DNA of 64,000 nt, taken from contig JAJRUW010000015.1 in NCBI GenBank assembly GCA_024277615.1, positions 1 through 64,000 of the forward strand. The letters are read 5' to 3'. Shown here in pieces: positions 9,215-17,390 of the stretch; the stretch's first letter is position 1, and the number at the start of each line of letters is the position of its first letter. Source of the stretch: Fidelibacterota bacterium (GTDB lineage: Bacteria; Fidelibacterota; Marinisomatia; SCGC-AAA003-L08; JACNLC01). The translations under genes were made by a program, and so were the position numbers. Below the pieces are notes generated by a model. The model saw only the letters and a list, made by a program, of their open reading frames with translations. It ran no database searches and was not told where the DNA came from.

Positions 9215-9814
9215 ATGCATCTATCACCAAAAAAACAGCGTTTCGTGGATTTCATACGCACTTTCACAACTGACAATGACCGCCCCCCTACTTTCATCGA
9301 GATCATGGAAGGACTGGGTATGAGTTCCCTGGGCACAGTCAACTGGTATGTGAACGAACTGGAAAAAGAGGGCGTCCTCAAACGCATGAAGGGCTTTAAC
9401 GGCAAACGGGCTCTGTCCGTCCTCGAGCAGAAAATGGACAACACCCTGCCACTGCTGGGCATCATCGCCGCAGGCTATCCTCTTGAAGTCTTTGAGAACC
9501 GGGAATTCATGGAAGTCCCCCCCGCCTATCAGCATCCGGATAATTACATACTGCAGGTGCGGGGAGATTCCATGATCGAAGACAATATACAGGATGGCGA
9601 CTATGTGATCATTCGTCGGCAGGATGAAGCTGACAGGGGACAGAAGGTGGTAGCCTATGTGAATGATGAAGCTACCCTGAAGCGCTATTATCCTACAGAC
9701 GACGGCATTGAACTGCATCCCCGCAATCCCGATTATGATATCATCAGGGTATCTCCGGAAGATGATTTCCGCCTCGGCGGCGTGGTACTGGGATTGATGA
9801 GGGAATACCGGTAA
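9215..9814 (+). CDS. lexA: LexA repressor, SOS regulator and autoprotease
   Basis: The ATG at 9215 is chosen because GGAGG lies 5 bases upstream; an open frame extends to 9173 without such support. 199 aa, the usual LexA length. Residues 1-65 form the winged-helix DNA-binding domain (RPPTFIEIMEGLGMSS, GTVNWYVNELEKEG). Residues about 75-199 form the S24 latent peptidase. Its scissile Ala-Gly is in GIIAAGYPLEV, the nucleophile Ser in GDSMIEDNIQDGD, and the general-base Lys in ATLKRYY. It represses SOS genes until RecA filaments trigger self-cleavage. It is followed by imuB-like and dnaE2-like genes, so it probably controls this cassette as well as itself. Confidence 0.93.
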   Translation: MHLSPKKQRFVDFIRTFTTDNDRPPTFIEIMEGLGMSSLGTVNWYVNELEKEGVLKRMKGFNGKRALSVLEQKMDNTLPLLGIIAAGYPLEVFENREFMEVPPAYQHPDNYILQVRGDSMIEDNIQDGDYVIIRRQDEADRGQKVVAYVNDEATLKRYYPTDDGIELHPRNPDYDIIRVSPEDDFRLGGVVLGLMREYR

Positions 9815-9815
9815 G

Positions 9816-9978
9816 AGTGAAGAATTAAAAATTAAAAGTGAAAAATTAATGAAAGCTGAAAAGTTTGGGAAAGCACAATGACAGATATCGGCTCCAAAAT
9901 TACAGAGAGATCCATCACCTACCCGCTGAAGACCATTAACGAATCTGGATTACTAACTTTTAACTTTTCATTTTTTAA
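9816..9978. repeat. AT-rich segment with imperfect inverted ends between lexA and imuB
   Basis: The left end (about 9822-9850) is built of AATTAAAAATTAAAAGTG-like sequence, and the right end (about 9950-9978) is its imperfect reverse complement (ACTTTTAACTTTTCATTTTTT). The 100 bases between are of normal composition and contain a 42-codon ORF from 9878 that overlaps the imuB start and looks meaningless. A small MITE-like element or simple-sequence insertion is possible. It splits what would otherwise be a tight lexA-imuB operon. Confidence 0.35.
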
Positions 9979-9981
9979 GTT

Positions 9982-11139
9982 GTGTTTCGCTCCGTATTTC
10001 ACATAAGATTAAACGACTTTGAGGTTCAGGCCGAGCGCATGCTGGATGCCAGTCTGCGCACCCGGGCTCTTGCCGTCATTTCATCCCATCGGCAGAACGG
10101 CACTATTGTGGCGCTCTCTTCCGAGGCCATTCAGGAGGGGCTGCAGCCGGGCATGAAAGTTTCCCTCGCCCGTAAGATGTCTCACAGCGCTATTCTGCTG
10201 CCCTACAATACAGTACTGTACGACCGCATGAACCGCTATCTCTATCATACTTTGTCCGCTTTTTCGCCCCTGGTGGAACCCGCTTCATTCGGGCAGTTTT
10301 ACACGGATATGACCGGCATGGACAACATCTATCGCAGCCAAAAGCAGGCCGCAGCCCTCATCTCGAAAAATATACAGTCTAAGGTCAGTCTCATCAGCCA
10401 GGTGGGCATCAGCTCCAGCAAACTGGTAAGCAGTATTTCCACAGCCGTTGTGCCGGAAAAGATCAATGAGGTGGAAACGGGAAACGAGCCCAAATTTCTG
10501 GCGCCTCTGCCTTCTGAACTACTGCCGGCAATCCAGGAAAAACCGGTGAAGCGGATCGTAGATTTCCTCTTCCTCCACTGCATCCGGAATTTACAGTCCG
10601 TCGTGAGGCAGGATGATACGGGCAGGCTCCTTTTCGGCCCCTATTACAGGCGGGTGGCTATGGAAACACAGGGACAGGATACCTCCGTGGTGAAGCCGCC
10701 CCGCTACCGCAATCACATTATCGAGCAGAAAGTGCTTACGGCTGACACCAACGATGAGACTATTCTGCGTCCGGTGGTGCAGCATCTGGCGGAACAGGTG
10801 GCCTTCCAGCTCCGTCAGCGCCACCAGGTAGCCGGATCAATTTCGCTGGAAATTCATTACACCGACGGCTTCCGCAATGCCCGTAAAGGTTCGGTGCGCT
10901 TCAACGATGACAAGACAGTAACTGATGTCTGCCAGGACCTCTTCACCCGGGTGAACTATCGGCGTAACCGCATTCGCTCTGTTTTTGTAGATGCCGGAAG
11001 ACTGAAAACCACTGCCAATCAACTAAATCTGTTTGAAGACCAGCAGGCACAGGATCTGGCACTGGCCGCTGCCATGGATAAGATTCGCAGCAAATACGGT
11101 TTTACCAGCGTGGTTCCTCTGTCCGCATTGAGGGCCTGA
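9982..11139 (+). CDS. imuB: ImuB-like Y-family polymerase homologue, probably catalytically dead
   Basis: 385 aa, GTG start at 9982. The N-terminal half follows the Y-family palm/fingers (QPGMKVSLARKM, PLVEPASFGQFYTDMTGM), then a helix-hairpin-helix-like region and little-finger part. The metal-binding acidic residues are lost. The usual D-x-D-x-F-F motif reads HIRLNDFEVQAER, and the S-x-DE motif reads ASFGQFY. This matches ImuB, an adaptor that brings DnaE2 and the sliding clamp to lesions; LNQLNLFEDQQ-like sequence near the C-terminus (NQLNLFED) could be a clamp-binding peptide. Position between lexA and dnaE2 supports this. ImuB proteins are often longer, and no imuA is present here. A diverged DinB is the alternative. 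Confidence 0.8.
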   Translation: MFRSVFHIRLNDFEVQAERMLDASLRTRALAVISSHRQNGTIVALSSEAIQEGLQPGMKVSLARKMSHSAILLPYNTVLYDRMNRYLYHTLSAFSPLVEPASFGQFYTDMTGMDNIYRSQKQAAALISKNIQSKVSLISQVGISSSKLVSSISTAVVPEKINEVETGNEPKFLAPLPSELLPAIQEKPVKRIVDFLFLHCIRNLQSVVRQDDTGRLLFGPYYRRVAMETQGQDTSVVKPPRYRNHIIEQKVLTADTNDETILRPVVQHLAEQVAFQLRQRHQVAGSISLEIHYTDGFRNARKGSVRFNDDKTVTDVCQDLFTRVNYRRNRIRSVFVDAGRLKTTANQLNLFEDQQAQDLALAAAMDKIRSKYGFTSVVPLSALRA

Positions 11140-11143
11140 ATGT

Positions 11144-11243
11144 CACTGTTTTGGGATCTCGCCGGATGCCACACCGTCGTGACTACACAACACACAACCC
11201 TGAAGGGGTTGAATATGGAAAACCAACAATGTGGCAAACAGTG
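11144..11243 (+). promoter_or_regulatory. Interrupted stem-loop covering the dnaE2 start region
   Basis: The 3' arm TGTGGCAAACAGTG (11230-11243) contains the GTG start of dnaE2. Its complement is present upstream but split: CACTGTT at 11144-11150 and TGCCACA at 11167-11173, with about 16 bases between them. Inside the loop sits CAACCC-N5-GGGTTG (11195-11211). If transcribed as one mRNA with imuB, the structure could mask the GTG start. An alternative reading is a repeat element with an insertion in one arm. Confidence 0.4.
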
Positions 11244-14200
11244 AGTTGTCGCTACTGATGTTCGTCCATCTGAATACCCATTCCTTGTTTTCGAGAATGT
11301 GTGGGACCGCCTCCCCCCGGGAACTGGTCGCCTGTGCAGCAGCCCGGGGCATGACCCATTTAGCTCTGACGGAAGTGAATGGTCTCTGGGGCTTCATCCG
11401 TTTTGTGCAATTTGCCAAAGATCACGGTATTCTTCCCATTGCCGGGGTCAACCTCATAACCGCAAGCGATGACATCGTTCTGCTGGCTGAAAACCAGACC
11501 GGTTATGAGAATCTGTGCCGGGTAGTCTCCAAAGTTCATGATGATCCCGGGCAGGGCATCAAGACACTTCTCAAACACCATTACAACGGTTTGTTCGTCC
11601 TCGCCCACCAGCCCCGGACTCTAAAACCACTCTCCCGGTTCCTGCAGGACTCCCATCTGTTTGTCGAATTGCGCCCCGGTGTCACCGAACATCAGGCACA
11701 ACAGTTATCCCGAAAATTCAAATTGGAGATTGTGGCTACGGGCGATGTGTATTTCATCCAACCGGCGGATCAGAAAACTCATAAAGTGCTCCGGGCCATC
11801 GACAAGAATGCAACTCTCTCCCAACTCACACCTGCTGACTTCAAAGATGAACGGCACTATTTTCAGACTGAGAAGGATCTGATACGTCAGTTCCCCAACA
11901 GTCTGGAGGCCCTGAACAATGCCCAGTACCTGGCGGAGCGCTGCAAAACCGATTGGAATTATGTCAATACCATCTTCCCGGAGATGTCACTGAAGGATAC
12001 CCGAAATGCCGGTGAACAATTGCGGAAACTTGTATATTCAGGCGCTCTTCAGCGCTACGGTAAAATCACCCGCACCGTAAACAAACGCATCGAATACGAG
12101 CTCTACCTCATCACCCACAAAGGTTTTGCACCCTATTTTCTGGTGGTGCACGATATCGTAAAGCGGACCAGGGCCACTATCGGCAGGGGATCTGGTGCCG
12201 CCTCCATTGTGAGTTACTGTCTGTTTATCACACAGGTTGATCCCTTGAAATACAATTTACAGTTTGAACGTTTTATTCATCCAGAGCGCGTGGACATGCC
12301 GGATATCGATATCGATTTCCCCTGGGATGAGCGGGACGGCATTCTCGACTACGTTTTCAAAAAATACGGGATGCAACGCACGGCCATGGTGGCCAGTCAG
12401 GTTTTCATGCAGCCCCGCTCGGCGGTGCGCGAAGTCGGTAAAGTTTACGGATTGTCCAATGAAGAGATTAAAGCTGTAACCAAACGGATTGGCTGGAGCC
12501 GGCGGCATGCCCAGCTCACCGAATGGATAAGGAGTGATGACCGTTTTAAGAATCTGTCTCTTGATGACACGCTGTTGGAAATCCTGGAGCAGAGCGAAAA
12601 GATTCTCGGCGCCTTTCGTTATCCCTCGGTTCATCCCGGGGGTGTGATCATTGTACCGGATGAGATCCGCAAATATGTACCGGTCCTCACCGCTCCTAAA
12701 GGAGTGCAGATCGTAGAGTGGGAAAAAGACCAAGTGGAGGATTCCGGACTGCTCAAAATAGATCTCCTGGGTAACCGCTCACTGGCCGTAGTCCGGGACG
12801 CCCTGAAACAAATTGGGATTTACAACAGCGAATATATGGATTACCATAAAATCCAACCCGTAGGTGATCGCAAAACCGAGGCGCTCATGAAAGCCGGGCG
12901 CACTATGGGTATCTTTTACATTGAGAGCCCTGCCACCCGCCAATTGCTGGCCAAAGCGGGAGTTGTGGATTTTGAGCACGTGGTCATCTACTCGTCCATC
13001 ATCCGGCCGGCGGCAAACCGCTTCACTAATCTCATGCTGGAGCGGATCCACGGCAAGCCCTGGCAGCTGCCGCATCCGGACCTGCATTTTCTCAAGGAGA
13101 GTTACGGCATCATGGTTTATGAAGAACAGGTCTCCATGACAGCCCGGGAAATGGCGGGTTTCGGCTATGCGGAGGCTGACTATCTGCGCAAAGTTATTTC
13201 CCGTCCTTCACTGCGCCACCTGGTTCCCCATTGGCGGAAAAAATTTATCACAGGCATGCTGAAACGGGGCTATAAAGAAAAGCTGGCCCGGGAACTCTGG
13301 GACATGGTGCAGTCTTTTTCCGGATATTCCTTCTGCAAACCCCATTCGGCCTCTTACGCCATGCTGTCATTCACCTGCGCATATTTAAAAGCTCATTATC
13401 CGGCTGAATTTCTCTCATCGGTCATCACCAATCAGGGCGGCTTTTACGGCAGTTACGCCTATCTGAGCGAAGCCCGGAGGTTTGGCATTAAAATTCTGCT
13501 GCCGGATATCAATCGCAGTGCCCGGGGCTTCCGGGGCAGAAAAGACCGCCTTCGCATGGGCTTCATGGCCATCAAAAATTTGCAGGAGAAAACCATAACA
13601 TCAATTTTGGCCGAACGCAAAGCCGGAGAATTTACCTCGCTGAATGATTTTTTCCTGCGGGTGGAACTTGACTTAGCAGATGCCATGGCCCTCACCAATG
13701 CCGGTTGTTTTGCCACCCTGGCAGCGAATATGACGCATAAGGAAATCGCCTTCAGGGTTGCCTGCCTGCATTTGCAGAATGGACACGGGGACAGCCTGCC
13801 TCCCGCCGCCAACCGTATGCCCCTGACCCGGGCCGAAAGGATAAAGCTGGAGATTGAATCTTTCGGTTTTCCCGTCACGGAACACCCCCTTAGTCCCTAT
13901 CTCAGCTATTTTTCAGGCCGGATCAAAAAAGCCCGGGATATCCCCCGCTGTGTGGGCCAAACCATCAACCTTGCCGGTGTGTACATCACACGCAAAGTCA
14001 CTGCTACCCGCAAGCACGAAGCCATGCAATTTGTCACCTTTGAAGATGAGACTGATATCTATGAATGCGTTATGTTTCCCGACGTTTTTGCTCAATATGG
14101 CGATCTGCTCAATTGGGAGAAACTCTTTATATTACGGGGTAAGGTGGAAGAAGCATTTGGGGTTTATACAGTGACCATCGAGAAATTATCCAGTCTGCAG

Positions 14201-14302
14201 AAAATGGTAAAACGTCTGTATCCCCGGCATCATGCAGAACATCCGGAACTGGCAGTGGGAACAGCCAGCGAGTACGCACCGGATGAGATAGTGATGAGAT
14301 GA
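11231..14302 (+). CDS. dnaE2: Error-prone DNA polymerase III alpha subunit (DnaE2-like)
   Basis: 1023 aa from GTG 11231. ATG 11258 is an alternative that begins directly at the PHP domain (MFVHLNTHSLFSRM). Order: PHP domain 1-~200; polymerase palm with the catalytic acidic triplet in PDIDIDFPWDERD at about 355-367; fingers and helix-hairpin-helix (residues ~700-830); OB-fold at about 905-990 (INLAGVYITRKV, QFVTFEDETDIYECVMF). The length is shorter than replicative DnaE1 (~1150) and close to DnaE2. Together with the LexA and ImuB-like genes upstream, this is the polymerase of an inducible mutasome. Being the only DnaE in a short contig is not possible to exclude, but the linkage to imuB favours DnaE2. 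Confidence 0.88.
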   Translation: MANSELSLLMFVHLNTHSLFSRMCGTASPRELVACAAARGMTHLALTEVNGLWGFIRFVQFAKDHGILPIAGVNLITASDDIVLLAENQTGYENLCRVVSKVHDDPGQGIKTLLKHHYNGLFVLAHQPRTLKPLSRFLQDSHLFVELRPGVTEHQAQQLSRKFKLEIVATGDVYFIQPADQKTHKVLRAIDKNATLSQLTPADFKDERHYFQTEKDLIRQFPNSLEALNNAQYLAERCKTDWNYVNTIFPEMSLKDTRNAGEQLRKLVYSGALQRYGKITRTVNKRIEYELYLITHKGFAPYFLVVHDIVKRTRATIGRGSGAASIVSYCLFITQVDPLKYNLQFERFIHPERVDMPDIDIDFPWDERDGILDYVFKKYGMQRTAMVASQVFMQPRSAVREVGKVYGLSNEEIKAVTKRIGWSRRHAQLTEWIRSDDRFKNLSLDDTLLEILEQSEKILGAFRYPSVHPGGVIIVPDEIRKYVPVLTAPKGVQIVEWEKDQVEDSGLLKIDLLGNRSLAVVRDALKQIGIYNSEYMDYHKIQPVGDRKTEALMKAGRTMGIFYIESPATRQLLAKAGVVDFEHVVIYSSIIRPAANRFTNLMLERIHGKPWQLPHPDLHFLKESYGIMVYEEQVSMTAREMAGFGYAEADYLRKVISRPSLRHLVPHWRKKFITGMLKRGYKEKLARELWDMVQSFSGYSFCKPHSASYAMLSFTCAYLKAHYPAEFLSSVITNQGGFYGSYAYLSEARRFGIKILLPDINRSARGFRGRKDRLRMGFMAIKNLQEKTITSILAERKAGEFTSLNDFFLRVELDLADAMALTNAGCFATLAANMTHKEIAFRVACLHLQNGHGDSLPPAANRMPLTRAERIKLEIESFGFPVTEHPLSPYLSYFSGRIKKARDIPRCVGQTINLAGVYITRKVTATRKHEAMQFVTFEDETDIYECVMFPDVFAQYGDLLNWEKLFILRGKVEEAFGVYTVTIEKLSSLQKMVKRLYPRHHAEHPELAVGTASEYAPDEIVMR

Positions 14303-14338
14303 AATTCTTAAATCTGCGTTAACCCTTTGAGCAGAGCG

Positions 14339-14370
14339 GAGCCTGAATTGCAGTCGTGCTCTGTCACTCT
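14339..14370 (+). repeat. Second copy of the GCCTGA..TGCAGTCG..CTGTCACTCT repeat
   Basis: Blocks GCCTGA (14341-14346), TGCAGTCG (14349-14356) and CTGTCACTCT (14361-14370) occur in the same order on the opposite strand at 9056-9023. Spacings differ slightly. The shared blocks with variable spacers suggest a dispersed intergenic repeat. It lies in the 108-base spacer between dnaE2 and the HAD gene. Confidence 0.55.
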
Positions 14371-14410
14371 TTAACGGCAGCATATAACGGAAGAAAGTGA
14401 GATTATTAAC

Positions 14411-15070
14411 ATGCCGGCTTTCAAGGCAATAATTTTTGATCTGGACGGAACCCTGCTCGATACCATCGAAGATATCGGCGCAGCCGTGAATGCCGTCTTA
14501 AAAGATTTTGGTTTTCCACCTCATGAACTTGAAAAATATAAAATGTTCGTAGGAGATGGCGCCGAAGAGCTGGTCTCCAGGGCCCTGCCGGAGGACAACC
14601 GAACAGATGAAACGATCCGTAAGGGGGTGGATCTTTTCGTGTCGTATTATGATGAATTCTGGCGAAATCACACACATCTCTACCCGGGTATCGGTGACTT
14701 ACTGGATACACTTCTCCGGCGCGATATCCCCCTGGCAATTCTCTCAAACAAACCCCATGCTTTCACTCTGGCAATGGTTGAAGAGTTGCTGCCTGACCGG
14801 GAATTTGAAGTTGTTCGGGGTCTGCAAAACGGAATTCCTAAAAAACCGGATCCTGCAGGCGCCATTTTGATTGCCGAGCAATTGCGGATCCTGCCGGAAC
14901 ATTTTTGTTTTGTGGGAGATTCCGGTATCGATATGCACACTGCCGGGAACGCCGGTATGTTCGCCTGTGGTGTCTCCTGGGGCTTTCGCAGTGAAAGGGA
15001 ACTGCACTCAGCCGGTGCAAGAAAAATCCTGAATACCCCGGATGAACTTTTGGACCTGATGGCACGGTAA
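14411..15070 (+). CDS. HAD-superfamily phosphatase, phosphoglycolate-phosphatase-like
   Basis: 219 aa. HAD motif I is IIFDLDGTLLDT at residues 7-18 (nucleophile and acid Asp), motif II is AILSN near 114, motif III Lys lies in IPKKPDP, and motif IV is FVGDSGIDM near 165. The helical cap between motifs I and II makes it subfamily IA. Such enzymes hydrolyse 2-phosphoglycolate from DNA 3'-end repair or other small phosphomonoesters. The substrate cannot be read from the sequence. It starts the plus-strand run with ade 8 bases downstream, so nucleotide or sugar-phosphate clean-up is plausible. Confidence 0.85.
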   Translation: MPAFKAIIFDLDGTLLDTIEDIGAAVNAVLKDFGFPPHELEKYKMFVGDGAEELVSRALPEDNRTDETIRKGVDLFVSYYDEFWRNHTHLYPGIGDLLDTLLRRDIPLAILSNKPHAFTLAMVEELLPDREFEVVRGLQNGIPKKPDPAGAILIAEQLRILPEHFCFVGDSGIDMHTAGNAGMFACGVSWGFRSERELHSAGARKILNTPDELLDLMAR

Positions 15071-15078
15071 TATAAAAT

Positions 15079-16722
15079 ATGACAGAAAAAATGAAATATT
15101 CGGGGAATATCGTCGATGTAGTAAAAAATGAGATCTACCCCGGGTCCTTTTTCGTGGAAGAGGGCCGGATCGAAAAGATCACGCGGGACAACAACGCCTA
15201 TGATCAGTACATTCTGCCGGGGTTCGTTGATGCACATATCCATGTTGAGAGCTCCATGCTGCCGCCCTCGGAATTTGCCAGAGTTTGTGCTCTACATGGC
15301 ACGGTTGCCGTCGTGGCAGACCCTCATGAAATCGCCAATGTTCTGGGAGTTGGGGGTGTTCGGTTCATGCTGGATAGTGCAGCTAAAGTACCGGTCAAAT
15401 TTTATTTCAGCGCTCCTTCCTGTGTGCCTGCGACCGATTTTGAAACCAGCGGAGCCAGGCTGGACTCTGTACAACTGGAAGATCTGCTGAGCCTAAACGA
15501 GATAAAATATATGGGCGAAATGATGAATTATCCTGCTGTCATCAACGATGCCCCGGCAATTATGGAAAAACTGACCCTGGCAAAAAATCATGCCAAACCA
15601 GTTGATGGTCATGCGCCCGGCTTATCCGGGCAGGAGCTGAAAAAATATATTTCAGCCGGCATAACCACCGACCATGAATGTTGTACCCGGGAAGAAGCAC
15701 TCGAAAAAATCAGGCTGGGCATGAAAATTTTGATCCGGGAGGGTTCAGCTGCAAAAAATCTCGAGACACTTCTGTCGGTGGCAAAGGCTTTCCCCCGGAA
15801 TTGTATGTTCTGCAGTGATGATAAACACCCCGATGACCTGGTGAGAGGACATCTCAATGAAATGGTGCGCAGAGCCCTGGATTACGGTCTTGACCTGCTT
15901 ACAGTTATGCATATTGCCGCTCTGAACCCCGTGCGGCATTACGGCCTTGATGTCGGCTTGCTGCAGCCTGGTGACAGCGCTGATTTCCTGATCATTGAGA
16001 GCCCCGAGAGCCCGGAAATCAAACGCACGGTCATTGGGGGGGTTGCCGTCGCTCTGGAAGGGAAACCCCTCATCCCGCAGCGAAGGGAAATTCCGTCAAA
16101 TAACTTCAACGTCGGTGAACAGGTGATATCAGACTTTGCAGTACCTGCCCAAACCGATAAAAATATCAGAGTCATCGAAGTGCAGGATGGGCAATTGATT
16201 ACAAAAGAGCTAAGGACCCGGCCTAAGCTTTCAAATGGACAGGTCATCCCGGATACGCACCGGGATATCTTGAAACTGACCGTGGTCAATCGTTACCAAA
16301 AGACCGCCCCGGCTATTGCTTTCGTTAAAAATTTCGGCTTGAAAGCTGGTGCCATTGCTTCTTCTGTGGCCCATGATTCACACAACATCATTGCAGTTGG
16401 AACAAACGATACGGAACTGTGTGAAGCAGTCAATCTGGTCATCCTGCACGGCGGCGGAGTGGTTCTGGTTGACAAGCATCGGGCTCTGAAAAAAGTACTG
16501 CCCCTGCCCATTGCAGGACTGATGAGCACATTAAGCTATCAGGAAACAGCCCTGGCATATACCGGTTTGAATCAGGCCGCAAAACAATTGGGGACAAAAC
16601 TACAGGCTCCTTTCATGACCCTGTCATTTTTAGCCTTACTGGTCATACCTGAAATTAAACTGAGCGATCTCGGTCTCTTTGATTCCAACCGGTTTCAATT
16701 TGTCGATCTGTTCATTACTTAA
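15079..16722 (+). CDS. ade: Adenine deaminase
   Basis: 547 aa, in the size range of bacterial Ade (about 550-600). It is an amidohydrolase: metal-binding HxH plus the family-specific glutamate in DAHIHVESSMLPPSEFA, then VADPHEIANVLG, VDGHAPGLSGQELK, DHECCTREEALEKI and the Asp in CSDDKHPDDL. The C-terminal domain (VAHDSHNIIAVGTND) is characteristic of adenine deaminase. The enzyme converts adenine to hypoxanthine and ammonia for purine salvage, using Mn or Fe. It sits between two HAD phosphatases with short gaps, consistent with an operon. Confidence 0.93.
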   Translation: MTEKMKYSGNIVDVVKNEIYPGSFFVEEGRIEKITRDNNAYDQYILPGFVDAHIHVESSMLPPSEFARVCALHGTVAVVADPHEIANVLGVGGVRFMLDSAAKVPVKFYFSAPSCVPATDFETSGARLDSVQLEDLLSLNEIKYMGEMMNYPAVINDAPAIMEKLTLAKNHAKPVDGHAPGLSGQELKKYISAGITTDHECCTREEALEKIRLGMKILIREGSAAKNLETLLSVAKAFPRNCMFCSDDKHPDDLVRGHLNEMVRRALDYGLDLLTVMHIAALNPVRHYGLDVGLLQPGDSADFLIIESPESPEIKRTVIGGVAVALEGKPLIPQRREIPSNNFNVGEQVISDFAVPAQTDKNIRVIEVQDGQLITKELRTRPKLSNGQVIPDTHRDILKLTVVNRYQKTAPAIAFVKNFGLKAGAIASSVAHDSHNIIAVGTNDTELCEAVNLVILHGGGVVLVDKHRALKKVLPLPIAGLMSTLSYQETALAYTGLNQAAKQLGTKLQAPFMTLSFLALLVIPEIKLSDLGLFDSNRFQFVDLFIT

Positions 16723-16751
16723 CCTGATGTCCGAACTCTTGAGAGATATCC

Positions 16752-17390
16752 ATGAATAATTCATTCCACAACGTGATTTTTGATATAGGCAATGTACTGT
16801 TACGCTGGGATCCGGCCGGTGTGATTGCCGAGCAGTTTTCGCCTGATACGGCCGAAAAGCTGAAGTCTGCCGAATCAGCTATACACGATCACTGGCATGA
16901 TCTCGACCGGGGAGTACTAACCCGCGATGAAGCAATAAATCTCTTTGCCGAACTTGCAGAAATTCCCCTTAAACTGATGCGGGAGGTTTATTATGCACTG
17001 AAAAATTCTCTGTATCTCAATGCAGGTACTTATGACCTGCTGATGGGTCTCTCTGAAAATGGTTTCCCGCTCTTTTGTATCTCTAATATGTCGTTGGATT
17101 TCTGGGAATATCTCAAGATCCGTTACTCGTTCTGGTCTGTTTTCAGTGCTATTATCATTTCAGCCGAAGTACGCCTGATCAAACCGGATAAAGCAATTTT
17201 CAGACACGCCTTCGACAGGTTCGGAATCGAGCCGGAACACAGTATTTTTATCGATGACAGTCCCCTCAATATAGCTGCTGCTGATGAACTGGGCCTGAAG
17301 GGGATTCTCTTTCGGGATGCCGGCAGCTGCCGCCGTCAACTCGAAGAGATCACAGGAGTTCAACTTTCGCGTAATTCGGTCGCTCACTGA
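16752..17390 (+). CDS. HAD-superfamily hydrolase, YihX-like subfamily IA
   Basis: 212 aa. NVIFDIGNVLLRWDP carries motif I with the FDxGNVL signature of YihX-type glucose-1-phosphatases and haloacid dehalogenase-like enzymes. CISNMS is motif II, RLIKPDKAIF motif III and IFIDDSPLNIAAA motif IV. It probably hydrolyses a small phosphate ester; glucose-1-phosphate is a reasonable guess given the GH13 gene two positions on. The stop codon overlaps the next ATG (TGATG), indicating translational coupling to the SRAP gene. Confidence 0.85.
   Translation: MNNSFHNVIFDIGNVLLRWDPAGVIAEQFSPDTAEKLKSAESAIHDHWHDLDRGVLTRDEAINLFAELAEIPLKLMREVYYALKNSLYLNAGTYDLLMGLSENGFPLFCISNMSLDFWEYLKIRYSFWSVFSAIIISAEVRLIKPDKAIFRHAFDRFGIEPEHSIFIDDSPLNIAAADELGLKGILFRDAGSCRRQLEEITGVQLSRNSVAH

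Noticed and set aside
9878-10006. Short plus-strand ORF between lexA and imuB that could encode a 42-aa peptide (missing ImuA?)
   Set aside because: It overlaps the imuB start in another frame, lacks a ribosome binding site and shows no RecA/ImuA motif.
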